The position numbers and the translations under genes were made by a program. Below, in pieces: positions 36,728 through 48,244 of a stretch of 64,000 nucleotides of DNA. A model generated the notes under the pieces. That model saw nothing but the letters and a program-made list of their open reading frames with translations, did no database searches and was not told the origin of the DNA. The first letter of the stretch is position 1. Each line of letters opens with the position of its first letter. The DNA is from Microbacterium limosum (lineage in GTDB: Bacteria > Actinomycetota > Actinomycetes > Actinomycetales > Microbacteriaceae). The stretch lies in contig NZ_CP137080.1 of assembly GCF_036324365.1 (NCBI RefSeq), forward strand, positions 2,170,001 through 2,234,000. Direction: 5' to 3'.

Positions 36728-38335
36728 TCAGTGGAAGAAGTGCCGCTCCCCCGTGAAGAACATCGTCACGCCGGCAGCCTGGGCCGCCTTGATGACCTCG
36801 TCGTCGCGCACCGATCCGCCGGGCTGCACGATCGCGCGGATCCCGCCCTCGATCAGCACCGCCGGCCCATCCGCGAACGGGAAGAAGGCGTCGGATGCCG
36901 CTACGGAGCCGGCCGCGCGGTCGCCCGCCCGCTCGATCGCCAGGCGGCAGGAGTCCACGCGGTTGACCTGCCCCATCCCGATCCCGACGGTCGCGGAGTT
37001 CTGCGCCAGCACGATCGCGTTGGACTTCACGGCACGGCAGGCCTTCCACGCGAAGATGAGGTTCGTCATCTCCTCGTCGGCGGGCCGCTCGCCCGAGACC
37101 AGCTCCCAGTCCTTCGCGACGGCGTCGATGTCGCTCGGGAAGCGGTCGGCGTCCTGCAGCAGGAGCCCGCCCGACACGAGCCGGACGTCCATCTTCTCCT
37201 GCTCCCAGTCGGCGGGGAGCTGGAGCAGGCGCAGGTTCTTCTTCTCGGCGAAGACCTGCAGGGCGGCCGGCTCGAACGCGGGCGCCACGATCACCTCGGT
37301 GAAGATGTCGCGCAGGTTCTCGGCCATCTTGAGCGTGACGGGCCGGTTGGCGGCGATGACCCCGCCGAAGGCCGAGACCGGGTCGCACTCGTGCGCGCGC
37401 AGGTGTGCGCTCGCGATCGGGTCGAGCGCGTTGGGGGCGGCCACCGCGATACCGCAGGGGTTGGCGTGCTTGATGATCGCGACCGCCGGCTTGACCATGT
37501 CGAACGCGGCCCGCAGCGCTGCGTCCGCATCGACGTAATTGTTGTAGCTCATCTCCTTGCCCTGCAGCTGCGTCGCCTGCGCGATGCCGTGGCCGCCCAG
37601 GCGCGTGTAGATCGCGGCACGCTGGTGCGAGTTCTCGCCGTAGCGCAGGTTGGCCAGGCGCTCGGCCTTGATCGTGAGGTGCGCGGGCAGGTCGACGTCG
37701 TCGGCCAGCGTGCCCTCCGCGAACCACGCCGCGACGGCCGTGTCGTACGCGGCGGTGTGCGCGAACGCACGGGCCGCGAGCTCGCGGCGCTGGCTGAGGC
37801 TCGTGCCGCCCGTGCGCACCGCCTCGATGATCGCCGGGTACGACTCGGGCGAGACGACGATGGCGACGTTCGCGTGGTTCTTCGCCGACGCGCGCACCAT
37901 CGCCGGGCCGCCGATGTCGATCTGCTCGACGACGTCGTCGCCCTCGGCTCCCGAGGCGACGGTCTCGACGAACGGGTACAGGTTCACCACGACGAGCTCG
38001 AACGGCGCGATGCCGAGCTCGCCCAGCTGCCGCTCGTGGTCCTCCAGGCGCAGGTCGGCGAGAAGGCCCGCGTGCACGCTCGGGTGCAGGGTCTTCACGC
38101 GGCCGTCGAGCGACTCGGGGAAGCCCGTGACGCTCGAGACGTCGGTGACGGCGTACCCGGCGTCGCGGACGGTCGAGGCGGTCGAGCCCGTCGAGACGAT
38201 CTCGACACCCGCCTCGGAGAGCGCCGCCGCGAGTTCGAGCAGGGCGGTCTTGTCGCTCACCGAGACGAGTGCGCGGCGGATCGGGACGATGTCCCGGTCG
38301 CGGTAGAGGGTCGGGTCGTGACGGGGGCCTGCCAT
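36728..38335 (-). CDS. purH: Bifunctional AICAR formyltransferase / IMP cyclohydrolase
   Basis: The last two steps of IMP synthesis, 535 residues. The N-terminal MGS-like cyclohydrolase domain has [16 protein letters not shown] and [18 protein letters not shown]. The C-terminal formyltransferase has [25 protein letters not shown] and [14 protein letters not shown], ending in [11 protein letters not shown]. It uses 10-formyl-THF and consumes AICAR (ZMP), the ligand family sensed by the glyA riboswitch. It follows purN by 52 bp. Confidence 0.98.
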   Translation of the reverse strand: MAGPRHDPTLYRDRDIVPIRRALVSVSDKTALLELAAALSEAGVEIVSTGSTASTVRDAGYAVTDVSSVTGFPESLDGRVKTLHPSVHAGLLADLRLEDHERQLGELGIAPFELVVVNLYPFVETVASGAEGDDVVEQIDIGGPAMVRASAKNHANVAIVVSPESYPAIIEAVRTGGTSLSQRRELAARAFAHTAAYDTAVAAWFAEGTLADDVDLPAHLTIKAERLANLRYGENSHQRAAIYTRLGGHGIAQATQLQGKEMSYNNYVDADAALRAAFDMVKPAVAIIKHANPCGIAVAAPNALDPIASAHLRAHECDPVSAFGGVIAANRPVTLKMAENLRDIFTEVIVAPAFEPAALQVFAEKKNLRLLQLPADWEQEKMDVRLVSGGLLLQDADRFPSDIDAVAKDWELVSGERPADEEMTNLIFAWKACRAVKSNAIVLAQNSATVGIGMGQVNRVDSCRLAIERAGDRAAGSVAASDAFFPFADGPAVLIEGGIRAIVQPGGSVRDDEVIKAAQAAGVTMFFTGERHFFH

Positions 38336-38387
38336 GGCTGCTCCTTCGCGGGTGGGCGGTACGGGCGGACGATGCCGCCCCGGGGTG

Positions 38388-38990
38388 TCAGGGTCGGGAT
38401 GCCGCGGAAATCGCGGTCAGGTCGATCGCGCCCTCGGCGATGTCGCGCACGACGTCGATGAGCAGGCGCCGCTCGACGGGCTTGATCCGCTCGTGCAGCG
38501 TGTGCTCGGTGTCGCCGGGCACGACGGCGATGCGCTCCTGGGCCAGCACGGGGCCCGTGTCGACGCCGGCGTCGACGACGATGACGCTCGCACCGGTCTG
38601 CGTCGCGCCGGCGGCGAGGGCGTCGCGCACGGCGTGGGCCCCGGGGAACTCGGGCAGAAACGCCGGGTGCGTGTTGATGAGGCGCGGCGCGTGCGCGGCG
38701 ACGACGCCGCTCGGCAGAAGCCTCATGAGCCCGCTCAGCACGACGAGGTCGGGGGACCACACCGCGAGCTGCCGGGAGAGCTCCTCCCCCCACGCCGCCC
38801 GGCTCTCGAACTGCTCGTAGGGGACGAGGAACGTGGGGATGCCGAAGTGCTGCGCGTGCGCGAAGCCCTCGGCCTCGCGGTCGGCCCCCACCGCCACGAT
38901 GCGGGCGGGGTAATCGGGGTGGCTCGCGGCCTCGAGGAGAGCACGGAGGTTGGATCCCGTGCCCGAGATGAGAACGGCAACCGTGAGCAC
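38388..38990 (-). CDS. purN: Phosphoribosylglycinamide formyltransferase
   Basis: The third step of purine synthesis, transferring formyl from 10-formyl-THF to GAR. Length is 200 residues. Motifs: [16 protein letters not shown] (phosphate loop), the catalytic Asn/His region [17 protein letters not shown], and [15 protein letters not shown] with the catalytic Asp. It starts 9 bp after the DUF6350 gene and leads into purH. Confidence 0.97.
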   Translation of the reverse strand: MLTVAVLISGTGSNLRALLEAASHPDYPARIVAVGADREAEGFAHAQHFGIPTFLVPYEQFESRAAWGEELSRQLAVWSPDLVVLSGLMRLLPSGVVAAHAPRLINTHPAFLPEFPGAHAVRDALAAGATQTGASVIVVDAGVDTGPVLAQERIAVVPGDTEHTLHERIKPVERRLLIDVVRDIAEGAIDLTAISAASRP

Positions 38991-38999
38991 CCGGCAAGT

Positions 39000-40295
39000 C
39001 TAGTGGGGCGCCGCGTGCTCCGCCGGGCGCTCGTGCGCCGCCGGGCGCGCGGTCAGCGCGCGCGGGGACAACAGGAGGATCGCGCAGCCGATGAGCACCT
39101 CGATCCCCACGGCGAGGGCGACCGCCCCGGGGTGGGGGCCGACCTCCGCCAGCCGCCCGGGACCCATCGCCCCGTGCGCCGCGGCCGCGAGGCCGGCCGC
39201 CGCGGCGGCGGTCACGGCGGGGATCGCCAGGGCGGCGGCGATGCGCGGGCCCCACGGATCGCCCGACGTGCCGTGCGTACGGCGGGAGTCGCGGGCCGCG
39301 CGCGGGACGACGAGGATCGCGGCGAGATCCGACCGCGCCACCCAGCCCGCGAAGGCCCCCACGCCCACCGGCAGCAGGGCTACGAGGAGCAGCCACGGCG
39401 ACGACACCTCGGGCAGGGCGCCGAGCACGGGGATGCCGGGGACGAGGCCCGCCTCCGTGCCTGCGGGGCTGACCGGGGCCCCCTCCCCGAGCCAGAAGCC
39501 CACCCCCGAGACCCAGGCCAGCGCCCATACGACCAGCGTGGGCACGTACGCCAGCTGCGCGAGGGTCAGCACGCCCGCGCCGAGCGCGTCGACGTTGCCC
39601 GCCTGGTAGAGCGCGATGATGTCGGCGCCGGAGGCGAAGACGGCCACGGCCAGGCCCACCGCGCCGAGCCCCACCAGGCCGAGCACGGAGATGGCGCCGG
39701 CGCGCGCGACGATTCCCGGCAGCTCGGGCCACGGGTCGGCGCGTCGGTCGAGCACTCCGCGCAGGCGGTCGACGATGCCGTCGTCGCCGTCGCGCCATGC
39801 GATCGTCAGCGCGCCCAGCAGCACGCCGGCGACGTACACCGCGGCCGGGAAGACGATCGCCTGCCAGAGGACGGGCTGCGCGACGGGGTTGAGAGAGGTG
39901 ACCGCGACGAGGGCGGATGCCGCGGTCGACACGATCGCCGCGGCTCCTAGTCCGCTCGGCCACGAGCCGGACCGGGCCGCCCGGGCCCCCGAACGCGCCC
40001 CGAAGACGGCGGAGGCCAGCGCCACGGCGAGCGGCGCGAGCGAGAGCACGAAGCCCGCGGCATCCGGCGAGATCCCCGCGACGATGAGCTCGTCGGGAAG
40101 CGTGATCTGCTGGGGCACGAGGTGGCCGAGCTGCCAGATCGCCGCCGTCGCCGGCCACAGCGCACCCCAGTCGGCCGCGCCGCCCGATCCGAACACCCAG
40201 ATCAGCGTGAGGGGTGCCGCGATCGCCGCGAGGCCCACGGCCGCCTGGAGGGCGGCGTCGAGGGCGCACAGGAGAGCAACGAGGACGCGATTCAT
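39000..40295 (-). CDS. DUF6350 (PerM-like) polytopic membrane protein
   Basis: A 431-residue protein with about ten membrane helices and no soluble domain of note. In many actinobacteria a gene of this kind sits directly before purN-purH, as here. The mycobacterial homologue PerM is linked to cell division and persistence; whether this protein shares that role is inference. It is probably cotranscribed with purN (9-bp gap). Confidence 0.8.
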   Translation of the reverse strand: MNRVLVALLCALDAALQAAVGLAAIAAPLTLIWVFGSGGAADWGALWPATAAIWQLGHLVPQQITLPDELIVAGISPDAAGFVLSLAPLAVALASAVFGARSGARAARSGSWPSGLGAAAIVSTAASALVAVTSLNPVAQPVLWQAIVFPAAVYVAGVLLGALTIAWRDGDDGIVDRLRGVLDRRADPWPELPGIVARAGAISVLGLVGLGAVGLAVAVFASGADIIALYQAGNVDALGAGVLTLAQLAYVPTLVVWALAWVSGVGFWLGEGAPVSPAGTEAGLVPGIPVLGALPEVSSPWLLLVALLPVGVGAFAGWVARSDLAAILVVPRAARDSRRTHGTSGDPWGPRIAAALAIPAVTAAAAAGLAAAAHGAMGPGRLAEVGPHPGAVALAVGIEVLIGCAILLLSPRALTARPAAHERPAEHAAPH

Positions 40296-40386
40296 GCCGC
40301 CACGACCCTACCCGCCGGCCGTCGTGGGTCCGCACCGACCCGCGGGCCGCGCGAGTCGTGGTCCGCGGCGGGTCCCCCGGGCCCGC

Positions 40387-40824
40387 TCAGGCGAGCGGTT
40401 CGAGCACGAACATCTGGATGCGGCGGTCGGTCTTGCGCCGGTACTCGTCGTAGTCGGGCCACACCGCCGCGGCGCGGGCCCACCACTCGTCGTACTCCGC
40501 GCCCTCGAGCTCGCGCGCCGTGTAGTCCCGCTTGTCGGCGCCGTCCTGCAGCTCGACATGGGGGTTCTTGCGGATGTTCCAGTACCACTGCGGCGGCTCG
40601 GGGGCGCCGCCCTTGGACGCCACGACGGCATAGCGTCCCTCGTGCTCGACGCGCATGAGCGCCGTCTTGCGCAGGCCGCCGCTCTTGGCACCGACGGTCG
40701 TGAGGACGATGACGGGCACTCCGCGCAACAGGTTGCCCTCCGTGCCGCCGCTGGCCTCGTAGGTCTCGGCCTGGGTGCGCGCCCATTCGGCCGTGCTGGG
40801 TAGGTATTCTCCGCTCAGGGGCAT
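40387..40824 (-). CDS. Nitroreductase-family deazaflavin-dependent oxidoreductase
   Basis: A 145-residue split-barrel protein of the Ddn family, which binds cofactor F420. Family segments are [20 protein letters not shown] near the N-terminus and [19 protein letters not shown] in the middle, with a C-terminal [17 protein letters not shown] chose the ATG at 40824. The presence of this family implies that the host makes F420 or takes up a deazaflavin; no F420 biosynthesis gene is in this window. The substrate is unknown. Confidence 0.87.
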   Translation of the reverse strand: MPLSGEYLPSTAEWARTQAETYEASGGTEGNLLRGVPVIVLTTVGAKSGGLRKTALMRVEHEGRYAVVASKGGAPEPPQWYWNIRKNPHVELQDGADKRDYTARELEGAEYDEWWARAAAVWPDYDEYRRKTDRRIQMFVLEPLA

Positions 40825-40846
40825 CGCGCCAGCATACGTGCACACG

Positions 40847-40884
40847 ACGAAGGGGGCGGATGCCGCGGCATCCACCCCCTTCGT
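40847..40884 (-). terminator. Terminator after sucD, 19-bp stem with one mismatch
   Basis: The sequence matches the terminator at 28268 almost base for base, again centred on GGATGCCGCGGCATCC. It lies between sucD (ends 40898) and the Ddn-like gene (starts 40824), both on the minus strand. Confidence 0.82.
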
Positions 40885-40897
40885 GCGGTATCGGGGC

Positions 40898-42995
<2,098 letters not shown>

Positions 42996-43077
42996 GTAGC
43001 TCGTCCTTCAGTGGGCAACGGGTTCGAGACGCGAGAAAACGTCTCGACGTCGAGATATCGACCGGTGCCCCAGCCTA

Positions 43078-44679
43078 CTACCGGCGGGCGGGCGACCTCG
43101 AACCGTCGGCGCCGTCGGTTCGCACCGGGGCGCCTCCCTGGCCGTTCCCCTCGCTCTCGAGCGCGCCGCGTCCCAGCCGACGCAGGTCCTCGACGGCGGG
43201 GCCCTCCAGACGGGTGCCGTCGGGTGCGAAGCGCGAGGCGTGCAGAGGGCAGTCCCACGTGCATTCGGCGTCGTTCCACGCGAGCACGCCGCCGAGGTGC
43301 GGGCAGACCGCGCTCACGGCGCGGGTGACCCCGCCGACGGTGGACACGCCCACGGGGACACCGGCGCGGTTGCCGACCGCCCCCTCCCCCTCCGCCGGTC
43401 GCGGGAGCGGCACGGGCGTCGCCTCGGCGAGGGTCCAGCCGCGCGCCGCCTCCCTCCCCACGAGGGCGTTCTCCCGGAGGCCGCGGCCCAGATCGGCCGG
43501 CACGGTGAGTCGGGTTCCGAGCGCGATCATCCACGCGGGCCGCTCCCGGAACGGGACGCCCGCGATCTCGGCGGCGATGCGCAGCGCCGCCGCCGGCCCG
43601 TTCGTGAGGCCCCACTTGTTGAACCCGGTCGCGAAGCGCACACGGCCGAGCGTCCGCGGCATCGCGCCGACGAAGGGCACGAGGTTGTGCGATTCGTAGT
43701 CCTGCGCCGACCAGCGGTGCGTCTCGCGAGCACCCGGGAAGTGCCGGCTCGTCCAGTCGACGAGCTCGTCGTACAGAGCCGACTCCGAGCGGGTCCGGCC
43801 TACGGGGTGCCCACCGCCGCCGACGATCAGCCGCGCCCGCCCGGACGGACCGTCGGCCGGCGAGACGGCGCGGATGGAGTGCGACAGCTCGTCGAGCGAG
43901 AGGTACATGCCTTCGGGAACGCCGCCGTCGACGTCGAACGCGACGCACAGCGAGCGCATGCCCCGCGTCTTGGCGAAGTACAGGCCACGGTCGATGATCG
44001 GGGTGCCCGTCGCGAGCACGATGCGATCCGCGCGCAGCGCCCCGGCATCCGTCTGAACCATCGCGTGCGGCACGGCGTGCACATCGCACACGCGCGTGGC
44101 AGTGTGCAGCGTGCCGCCCGCGGCGACGAAGGCGCGGGCCAGCGCATCGGCGACGGCCACCGGGTCGATGGCGATCTGGTTCTCGAGCACGGCGGCGCCG
44201 GCGACGGGGAAGGGCGCATCCTCGATCTCGGACGCGTCCCGCCACTGCACCGGCAGTCCCGCCTCGACGCCCGCGCGGATCTGCTCCCGCACTCCCGGAA
44301 GGGCATCGGCCGACTCGGCGAAGGAGTAGGCGGCACGACGGGTGAAGGGCACCCCCTCCTCCTCCGCGAACGCGGTCAGCCATTCCTGCCCCGCGCGATT
44401 GCTGTCGACGTACGCGCGAACGAGCGACGCCGAGTGGTGCCGGCGGAGCTGCCCGAGCACACTCCCCTGCAGCAGGGAGACCTTGCCCGTGTTCGCCCCC
44501 GTCGACAGTTCGGCGACGTCGCCGGCCTCGACGACCGCCACGTCACGGCCGGAGCGGGCGAGCATGAGCGCCGTGCTGAGTCCTGTGATGCCGGCGCCGA
44601 CGACGACGACCTCGTGCCGCCCCGGGGCGAACGGTGTCGAGGGGACGGGAGTGCGGCCTGCGCGCCAGAGCGATGACAT
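43078..44679 (-). CDS. FAD-dependent oxidoreductase with C-terminal Rieske domain
   Basis: A 533-residue protein. A DAO-type FAD domain starts with VVVVGAGITGLSTALMLARSG and includes FATGFNKWGLTNGPAAALR. The last 110 residues are a Rieske [2Fe-2S] domain with the ligands in AVCPHLGG and WDCPLHASRF. This DAO-Rieske layout is known in actinobacteria and cyanobacteria, but substrates are mostly undefined. It is divergent from a TetR regulator, with a palindrome in the gap, so it is probably repressed by that regulator. Confidence 0.9.
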   Translation of the reverse strand: MSSLWRAGRTPVPSTPFAPGRHEVVVVGAGITGLSTALMLARSGRDVAVVEAGDVAELSTGANTGKVSLLQGSVLGQLRRHHSASLVRAYVDSNRAGQEWLTAFAEEEGVPFTRRAAYSFAESADALPGVREQIRAGVEAGLPVQWRDASEIEDAPFPVAGAAVLENQIAIDPVAVADALARAFVAAGGTLHTATRVCDVHAVPHAMVQTDAGALRADRIVLATGTPIIDRGLYFAKTRGMRSLCVAFDVDGGVPEGMYLSLDELSHSIRAVSPADGPSGRARLIVGGGGHPVGRTRSESALYDELVDWTSRHFPGARETHRWSAQDYESHNLVPFVGAMPRTLGRVRFATGFNKWGLTNGPAAALRIAAEIAGVPFRERPAWMIALGTRLTVPADLGRGLRENALVGREAARGWTLAEATPVPLPRPAEGEGAVGNRAGVPVGVSTVGGVTRAVSAVCPHLGGVLAWNDAECTWDCPLHASRFAPDGTRLEGPAVEDLRRLGRGALESEGNGQGGAPVRTDGADGSRSPARR

Positions 44680-44741
44680 GCTGCTCAGTGAAACGGCGTC
44701 CCCGCGCCGCCGACAACGGGCTTGACAGCGCGGCGAGCGGT

Positions 44742-44754
44742 GGAACCGGGTTCC
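44742..44754. promoter_or_regulatory. Operator-like palindrome between the Rieske oxidoreductase and TetR genes
   Basis: GGAACC-G-GGTTCC lies midway in the 135-bp divergent region. A TTGACA hexamer, matching a -35, is at 44722-44727. The site may bind the neighbouring TetR protein; this is inference from symmetry and location. Confidence 0.35.
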
Positions 44755-44814
44755 TCCGGTCGCGTCCTCGATACCGTTGGCGCCCCCGGTGCGGGTCTAG
44801 GCTTGCCGATTGAG

Positions 44815-45489
44815 ATGAGCGAGACACCGTCCCCGTCCGCCGCGCGCACCACCGTCGTCGCCGCGGCTCTCGACCTGTTCGCCCAGCACGGGTTTGAGGC
44901 GACCTCGGTCGAGCAGATCGCCAGGGCCGCGGGCGTCTCGCGGTCCACCTTCTTCCGCCAGTTCGGCGGCAAGGAGGATGTCGTCTTCGCCGATCACGAG
45001 GCGCTGCTCGACGAGCTTCGGGCCTACCTCGGCCGCGGCCACGACAATCCCTGGCTCGCCGTGTGCGAGGCCTCGCTGCGCGCCTATCGGCACTTCGCGC
45101 ACGACCCGCAGGTCGCGCGGCTGCGATACGAGATCGTCCGGCACGTGCCCGCCCTGCGCGACCGCGAGATCGTCACGGTCTTCCGCTACGAGAGGCTGTT
45201 CGACGACTATCTGCGCCAGGCGCTGCCCGACGTCGAGCCGATCGACGCCGTCGGGTTCGCCGCGCTCGTGACGGCCCTCCACAACCACGTCCTGCGCCGC
45301 CTGCTGCGCGGCACCAGGCGCGTGCCCGTGTCGGTGCTCAAGGACGCGCTCGACGAGGCCCTGCGCCGCTACGGCGTGCACCCGGAGCCGGCCGCTGCCG
45401 CCCCCGACGACGTCGTCGTCGCGGTCTTCCCCCGCGCGATGCCGGCCGCCGAGATCGCCCGCCGCGTGCGCGCGGAACTGGACGCCTGA
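44815..45489 (+). CDS. TetR-family transcriptional regulator
   Basis: A 224-residue regulator. The N-terminal helix-turn-helix is textbook: ALDLFAQHGFEATSVEQIAR followed by AAGVSRSTFFRQFGGKEDVV. The rest is a helical ligand-binding domain with no assignable ligand. It lies between the divergent Rieske oxidoreductase and an acyl-CoA dehydrogenase 75 bp downstream, and may control either. I chose the ATG at 44815 because it starts ten residues before helix 1. Confidence 0.9.
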   Translation: MSETPSPSAARTTVVAAALDLFAQHGFEATSVEQIARAAGVSRSTFFRQFGGKEDVVFADHEALLDELRAYLGRGHDNPWLAVCEASLRAYRHFAHDPQVARLRYEIVRHVPALRDREIVTVFRYERLFDDYLRQALPDVEPIDAVGFAALVTALHNHVLRRLLRGTRRVPVSVLKDALDEALRRYGVHPEPAAAAPDDVVVAVFPRAMPAAEIARRVRAELDA

Positions 45490-45503
45490 CCCGGCGATTC
45501 GAG

Positions 45504-45536
45504 TACCGGTGAAACCGCGTACCGCGTTTGCCGGTA
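45504..45536. promoter_or_regulatory. Imperfect inverted repeat between tetR and acyl-CoA dehydrogenase
   Basis: TACCGG...AAACCGCG and CGCGTTT...CCGGTA form a stem with mismatches around TAC. It could end the tetR transcript or be an operator for the downstream gene, whose start is at 45564. Confidence 0.3.
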
Positions 45537-45563
45537 TCGGATGCCGCGGAGTACCCTTCCGGC

Positions 45564-46823
45564 ATGACAACCGCGGACGGCGCCGACGCCGAGTCCCTGC
45601 CCGGTGAGCGCGTGCGCTCCTACGACGTCGACGCACGCCTCGGCACCGACTACTACGCCGTCTTCGCCGATGTCGCGGACGAGGACCGGGCGGTCTGGGA
45701 ACGCGCGCAGGCGTTCGTCGACGAGGTGGCGCCCCGCATGCGCGAGGCGTGGGACCGCGCCGAGTACCCGCTGGACGTCGCACGTCGGATGGGCGAGCTC
45801 GACCTGGTCACCGACGGCATCGACCACGCGGGGCTCACGCGCCTGAGCCCGCTCGGGGCGGGGCTGGTCAACATGGAGTTCTCCCGCGGGGACGGATCCC
45901 TCGGGACGATGCTCGCGGTGCAGGGCGGGCTCGCCCTGCGCACCCTCGCGCTGTTCGGAAGCGACGCGCAGAAGGCCGCGTGGCTGCAGCCGCTCGCGCG
46001 CGCCGAGGTGCTGGGCGCGTTCGCGCTGACGGAGCCCGACCACGGCTCCGACTCCGTCTCGCTCGAGACGACCGCCCGCCGCGTGAGGACCGACGACGGC
46101 GGCGAATGGGTCATCCGGGGCGCGAAGAAGTGGATCGGCAACGGAGCGTCGGGCGGCGTGACCTTCGTCTGGGCACGCGTGGACGACCCCGGCGCCGACG
46201 ACCACGGAGCCGTGCGCTGCTTCCTCGTCGAGCAGGACCGCCCGGGCTACACCGGGACGCCGATCCTCGGCAAGGTGTCGCTGCGCGGCATCCACCAGGC
46301 CCGCATCACCCTCGACGACGTGCACGTGCCGCTCGAGGCGATGCTTCCCGGCGCCCGCACCTTCAAGGACGCCTCGACGGTGCTCTACGCAACGCGCTCC
46401 GGGGTCGCGTGGTCGGCGCTCGGGCACGCCACCGCCTGCTACGAGGCCGCCCTGTCGTACTCCCGCCAGCGCACGCAGTTCGGCAAGCCGCTCGCGAGGT
46501 TCCAGATGGTGCAGGAGAGGCTCGCGCGGATGCTCGAGGAGCTCACGGCGATGCAGCTCTACTGCCGCCGCCTCGCCGACCTCGAGGCATCCGGCATCCT
46601 GCGCCCCACCCAGGCGTCGCTCGCGAAGTTCCACAACACCCGCGCGGCGCGGCGCATCGCGGCGAGCGCCCGCGACCTGCTCGGCGGCAACGGCATCCTG
46701 ATCGAGAACGTCGTGATGCAGCACATGGCCGACATCGAGGCGATCCACACCTACGAGGGGACCGAGTCGGTCCAGGCCCTGCTCATCGGCCGCGACATCA
46801 CGGGGGTGAGCGCCTTCGCCTGA
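45564..46823 (+). CDS. Acyl-CoA dehydrogenase (glutaryl-CoA dehydrogenase-like)
   Basis: A 419-residue FAD enzyme. Motifs: FALTEPDHGSDSVSLETTAR (flavin and substrate), WIGNGASGGVTFVWAR, SYSRQRTQFGKPLARFQMVQ and the catalytic base Glu in AIHTYEGTESVQALLIGRDI. The YEGT segment and overall layout are closest to glutaryl-CoA dehydrogenases, but side-chain specificity cannot be read with confidence. It stands just after a TetR gene that may regulate it. A GC-rich hairpin follows. Confidence 0.92.
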   Translation: MTTADGADAESLPGERVRSYDVDARLGTDYYAVFADVADEDRAVWERAQAFVDEVAPRMREAWDRAEYPLDVARRMGELDLVTDGIDHAGLTRLSPLGAGLVNMEFSRGDGSLGTMLAVQGGLALRTLALFGSDAQKAAWLQPLARAEVLGAFALTEPDHGSDSVSLETTARRVRTDDGGEWVIRGAKKWIGNGASGGVTFVWARVDDPGADDHGAVRCFLVEQDRPGYTGTPILGKVSLRGIHQARITLDDVHVPLEAMLPGARTFKDASTVLYATRSGVAWSALGHATACYEAALSYSRQRTQFGKPLARFQMVQERLARMLEELTAMQLYCRRLADLEASGILRPTQASLAKFHNTRAARRIAASARDLLGGNGILIENVVMQHMADIEAIHTYEGTESVQALLIGRDITGVSAFA

Positions 46824-46828
46824 GGGCG

Positions 46829-46842
46829 CCCCCACGAGGGGG
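46829..46842 (+). terminator. Short hairpin after the acyl-CoA dehydrogenase
   Basis: CCCCC-ACGA-GGGGG starts six bases after the stop codon. Short but well placed. The rest of the gap, to 47064, has no supportable gene. Confidence 0.4.
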
Positions 46843-47064
46843 TCAGGGCGTGTCCTGCGACTCCGCCTGCTGGTCGGCGATCTGCCGGCGCACGTCGTCC
46901 ATGTCCAGGCCGCGCACGCCGTCGATGACCTGCTGCAGAGCCGCGGCGGCAGCATGGCACCCCCAGGGGTACGGGGGCGGCCCGGAGGCGGGCCTCAGAG
47001 TGGCACACGGCGCATCGCCGGGCAAGGGCTGGGATGCCGCGACGTCCGCCGCTACGGTCGTCGT

Positions 47065-48219
47065 ATGGCTCTCTTCGGCTCCACGCCCCGCACGGTCAGG
47101 CTCGAGGGGTCGCGCGTCGACCTCGAGGCGCGGCGCGCGCCGTGGAGCCTGTGGGCCGACGGATTCGGCCGACTCGCGATCCGCTCCCTGCAGATCATCG
47201 TCGTGCTGCTCATCGCCGCGGCGCTCATCGTCGGCATGCAGCAGATCACGGTCGTCACGATCCCCGTCGTCATCGCCCTGATCCTCGCCTCCGCGTTCGC
47301 TCCCGTCATGGGGTGGATGCGCCGGCACGGCGTGCCCTCCCTGCTGGCGACGATCGTGACCCTGCTGACCATCGTCGTGCTGCTCGGGCTCGTCGGCTGG
47401 CTGCTCGTGTGGGCGGTGCGCAACCAGTGGGACGAGCTGTACGGGCAGGCCGAGGAGGGCGTGCAGCAGGTCATCGCATGGATCGGCACGCTGCCCTTCG
47501 AGATCGACCAGGCGCAGATCGACGAGTGGATCGCGAGCGCGACCGACTTCGTCACGAGCGCGCAGTTCGGATCGGGCGCGCTGGCCGGCGTGAGCGCGGT
47601 CGCCAACTTCATCACCGGCTTCGTGCTGCTCGTCGTCGTCCTCTTCTTCTTCCTCAAGGACGGCCCCCAGCTGTGGGAGTTCCTGCTTCGCCCCTTCCGC
47701 GGCGCCCACTACGCCCGGGCCCGCCGCATCGGCGACAAGACGGTGACGACCCTCGGGTCCTACATCCGCGGCACCGCGGCGGTGGCCTTCGTCGACGCCG
47801 TGGGGATCGGCATCGGCCTCGTCATCCTCCAGGTGCCCCTCGCCCTGCCCCTCGCCGTGCTCGTCTTCCTCCTGGCGTTCATCCCGATCGTCGGCGCGAC
47901 CCTCGCCGGCATCCTCGCCGCCCTCGTCGCCCTCGTCTCGAACGGCCTCGTCAACGCCCTCTTCGTCGTCGGGATCGTCGTTCTCGTCAACCAGCTGGAG
48001 GGCAACTTCCTGCAGCCCGTGCTCATGGGCCGCACGCTCAAGCTCCACGCGTTCGTCGTCCTGATCGCCCTGACGATCGGCACCGTGCTCGGCGGCGTCC
48101 TCGGCGCGGTGCTCGCCGTGCCCATCACGGCGGTCGCCTGGGGCATCGCGCAGGTGTGGGACGGCGAGGACACCCCCGCCCGCTGGGCGCGCCAGAAGCG
48201 GTCCGAAGAGGTCGCGTAG
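47065..48219 (+). CDS. AI-2E family (PF01594) membrane transporter
   Basis: A 384-residue protein with about eight membrane helices, a periplasmic-type helical segment near 120-170, and the family signatures VVLFFFLKDGPQLWEF and FIPIVGATLAGILAALVAL, then NQLEGNFLQPVLMGRTLKLH. The family was named for TqsA (AI-2 export), but many members are Na+/H+ antiporters or of unknown role, so no substrate is assigned. It is followed after 25 bp by the DNA ligase gene. Confidence 0.9.
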   Translation: MALFGSTPRTVRLEGSRVDLEARRAPWSLWADGFGRLAIRSLQIIVVLLIAAALIVGMQQITVVTIPVVIALILASAFAPVMGWMRRHGVPSLLATIVTLLTIVVLLGLVGWLLVWAVRNQWDELYGQAEEGVQQVIAWIGTLPFEIDQAQIDEWIASATDFVTSAQFGSGALAGVSAVANFITGFVLLVVVLFFFLKDGPQLWEFLLRPFRGAHYARARRIGDKTVTTLGSYIRGTAAVAFVDAVGIGIGLVILQVPLALPLAVLVFLLAFIPIVGATLAGILAALVALVSNGLVNALFVVGIVVLVNQLEGNFLQPVLMGRTLKLHAFVVLIALTIGTVLGGVLGAVLAVPITAVAWGIAQVWDGEDTPARWARQKRSEEVA

Positions 48220-48244
48220 CCCGGGACTGGAGCAGGAGCCGGAC

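Noticed and set aside
46843..46965. A small minus-strand gene ending in DMDDVRRQIADQQAESQDTP
   Set aside because: Codon use looks real for about 35 codons but no start codon fits the frame upstream. It may be a gene remnant; not enough to annotate.
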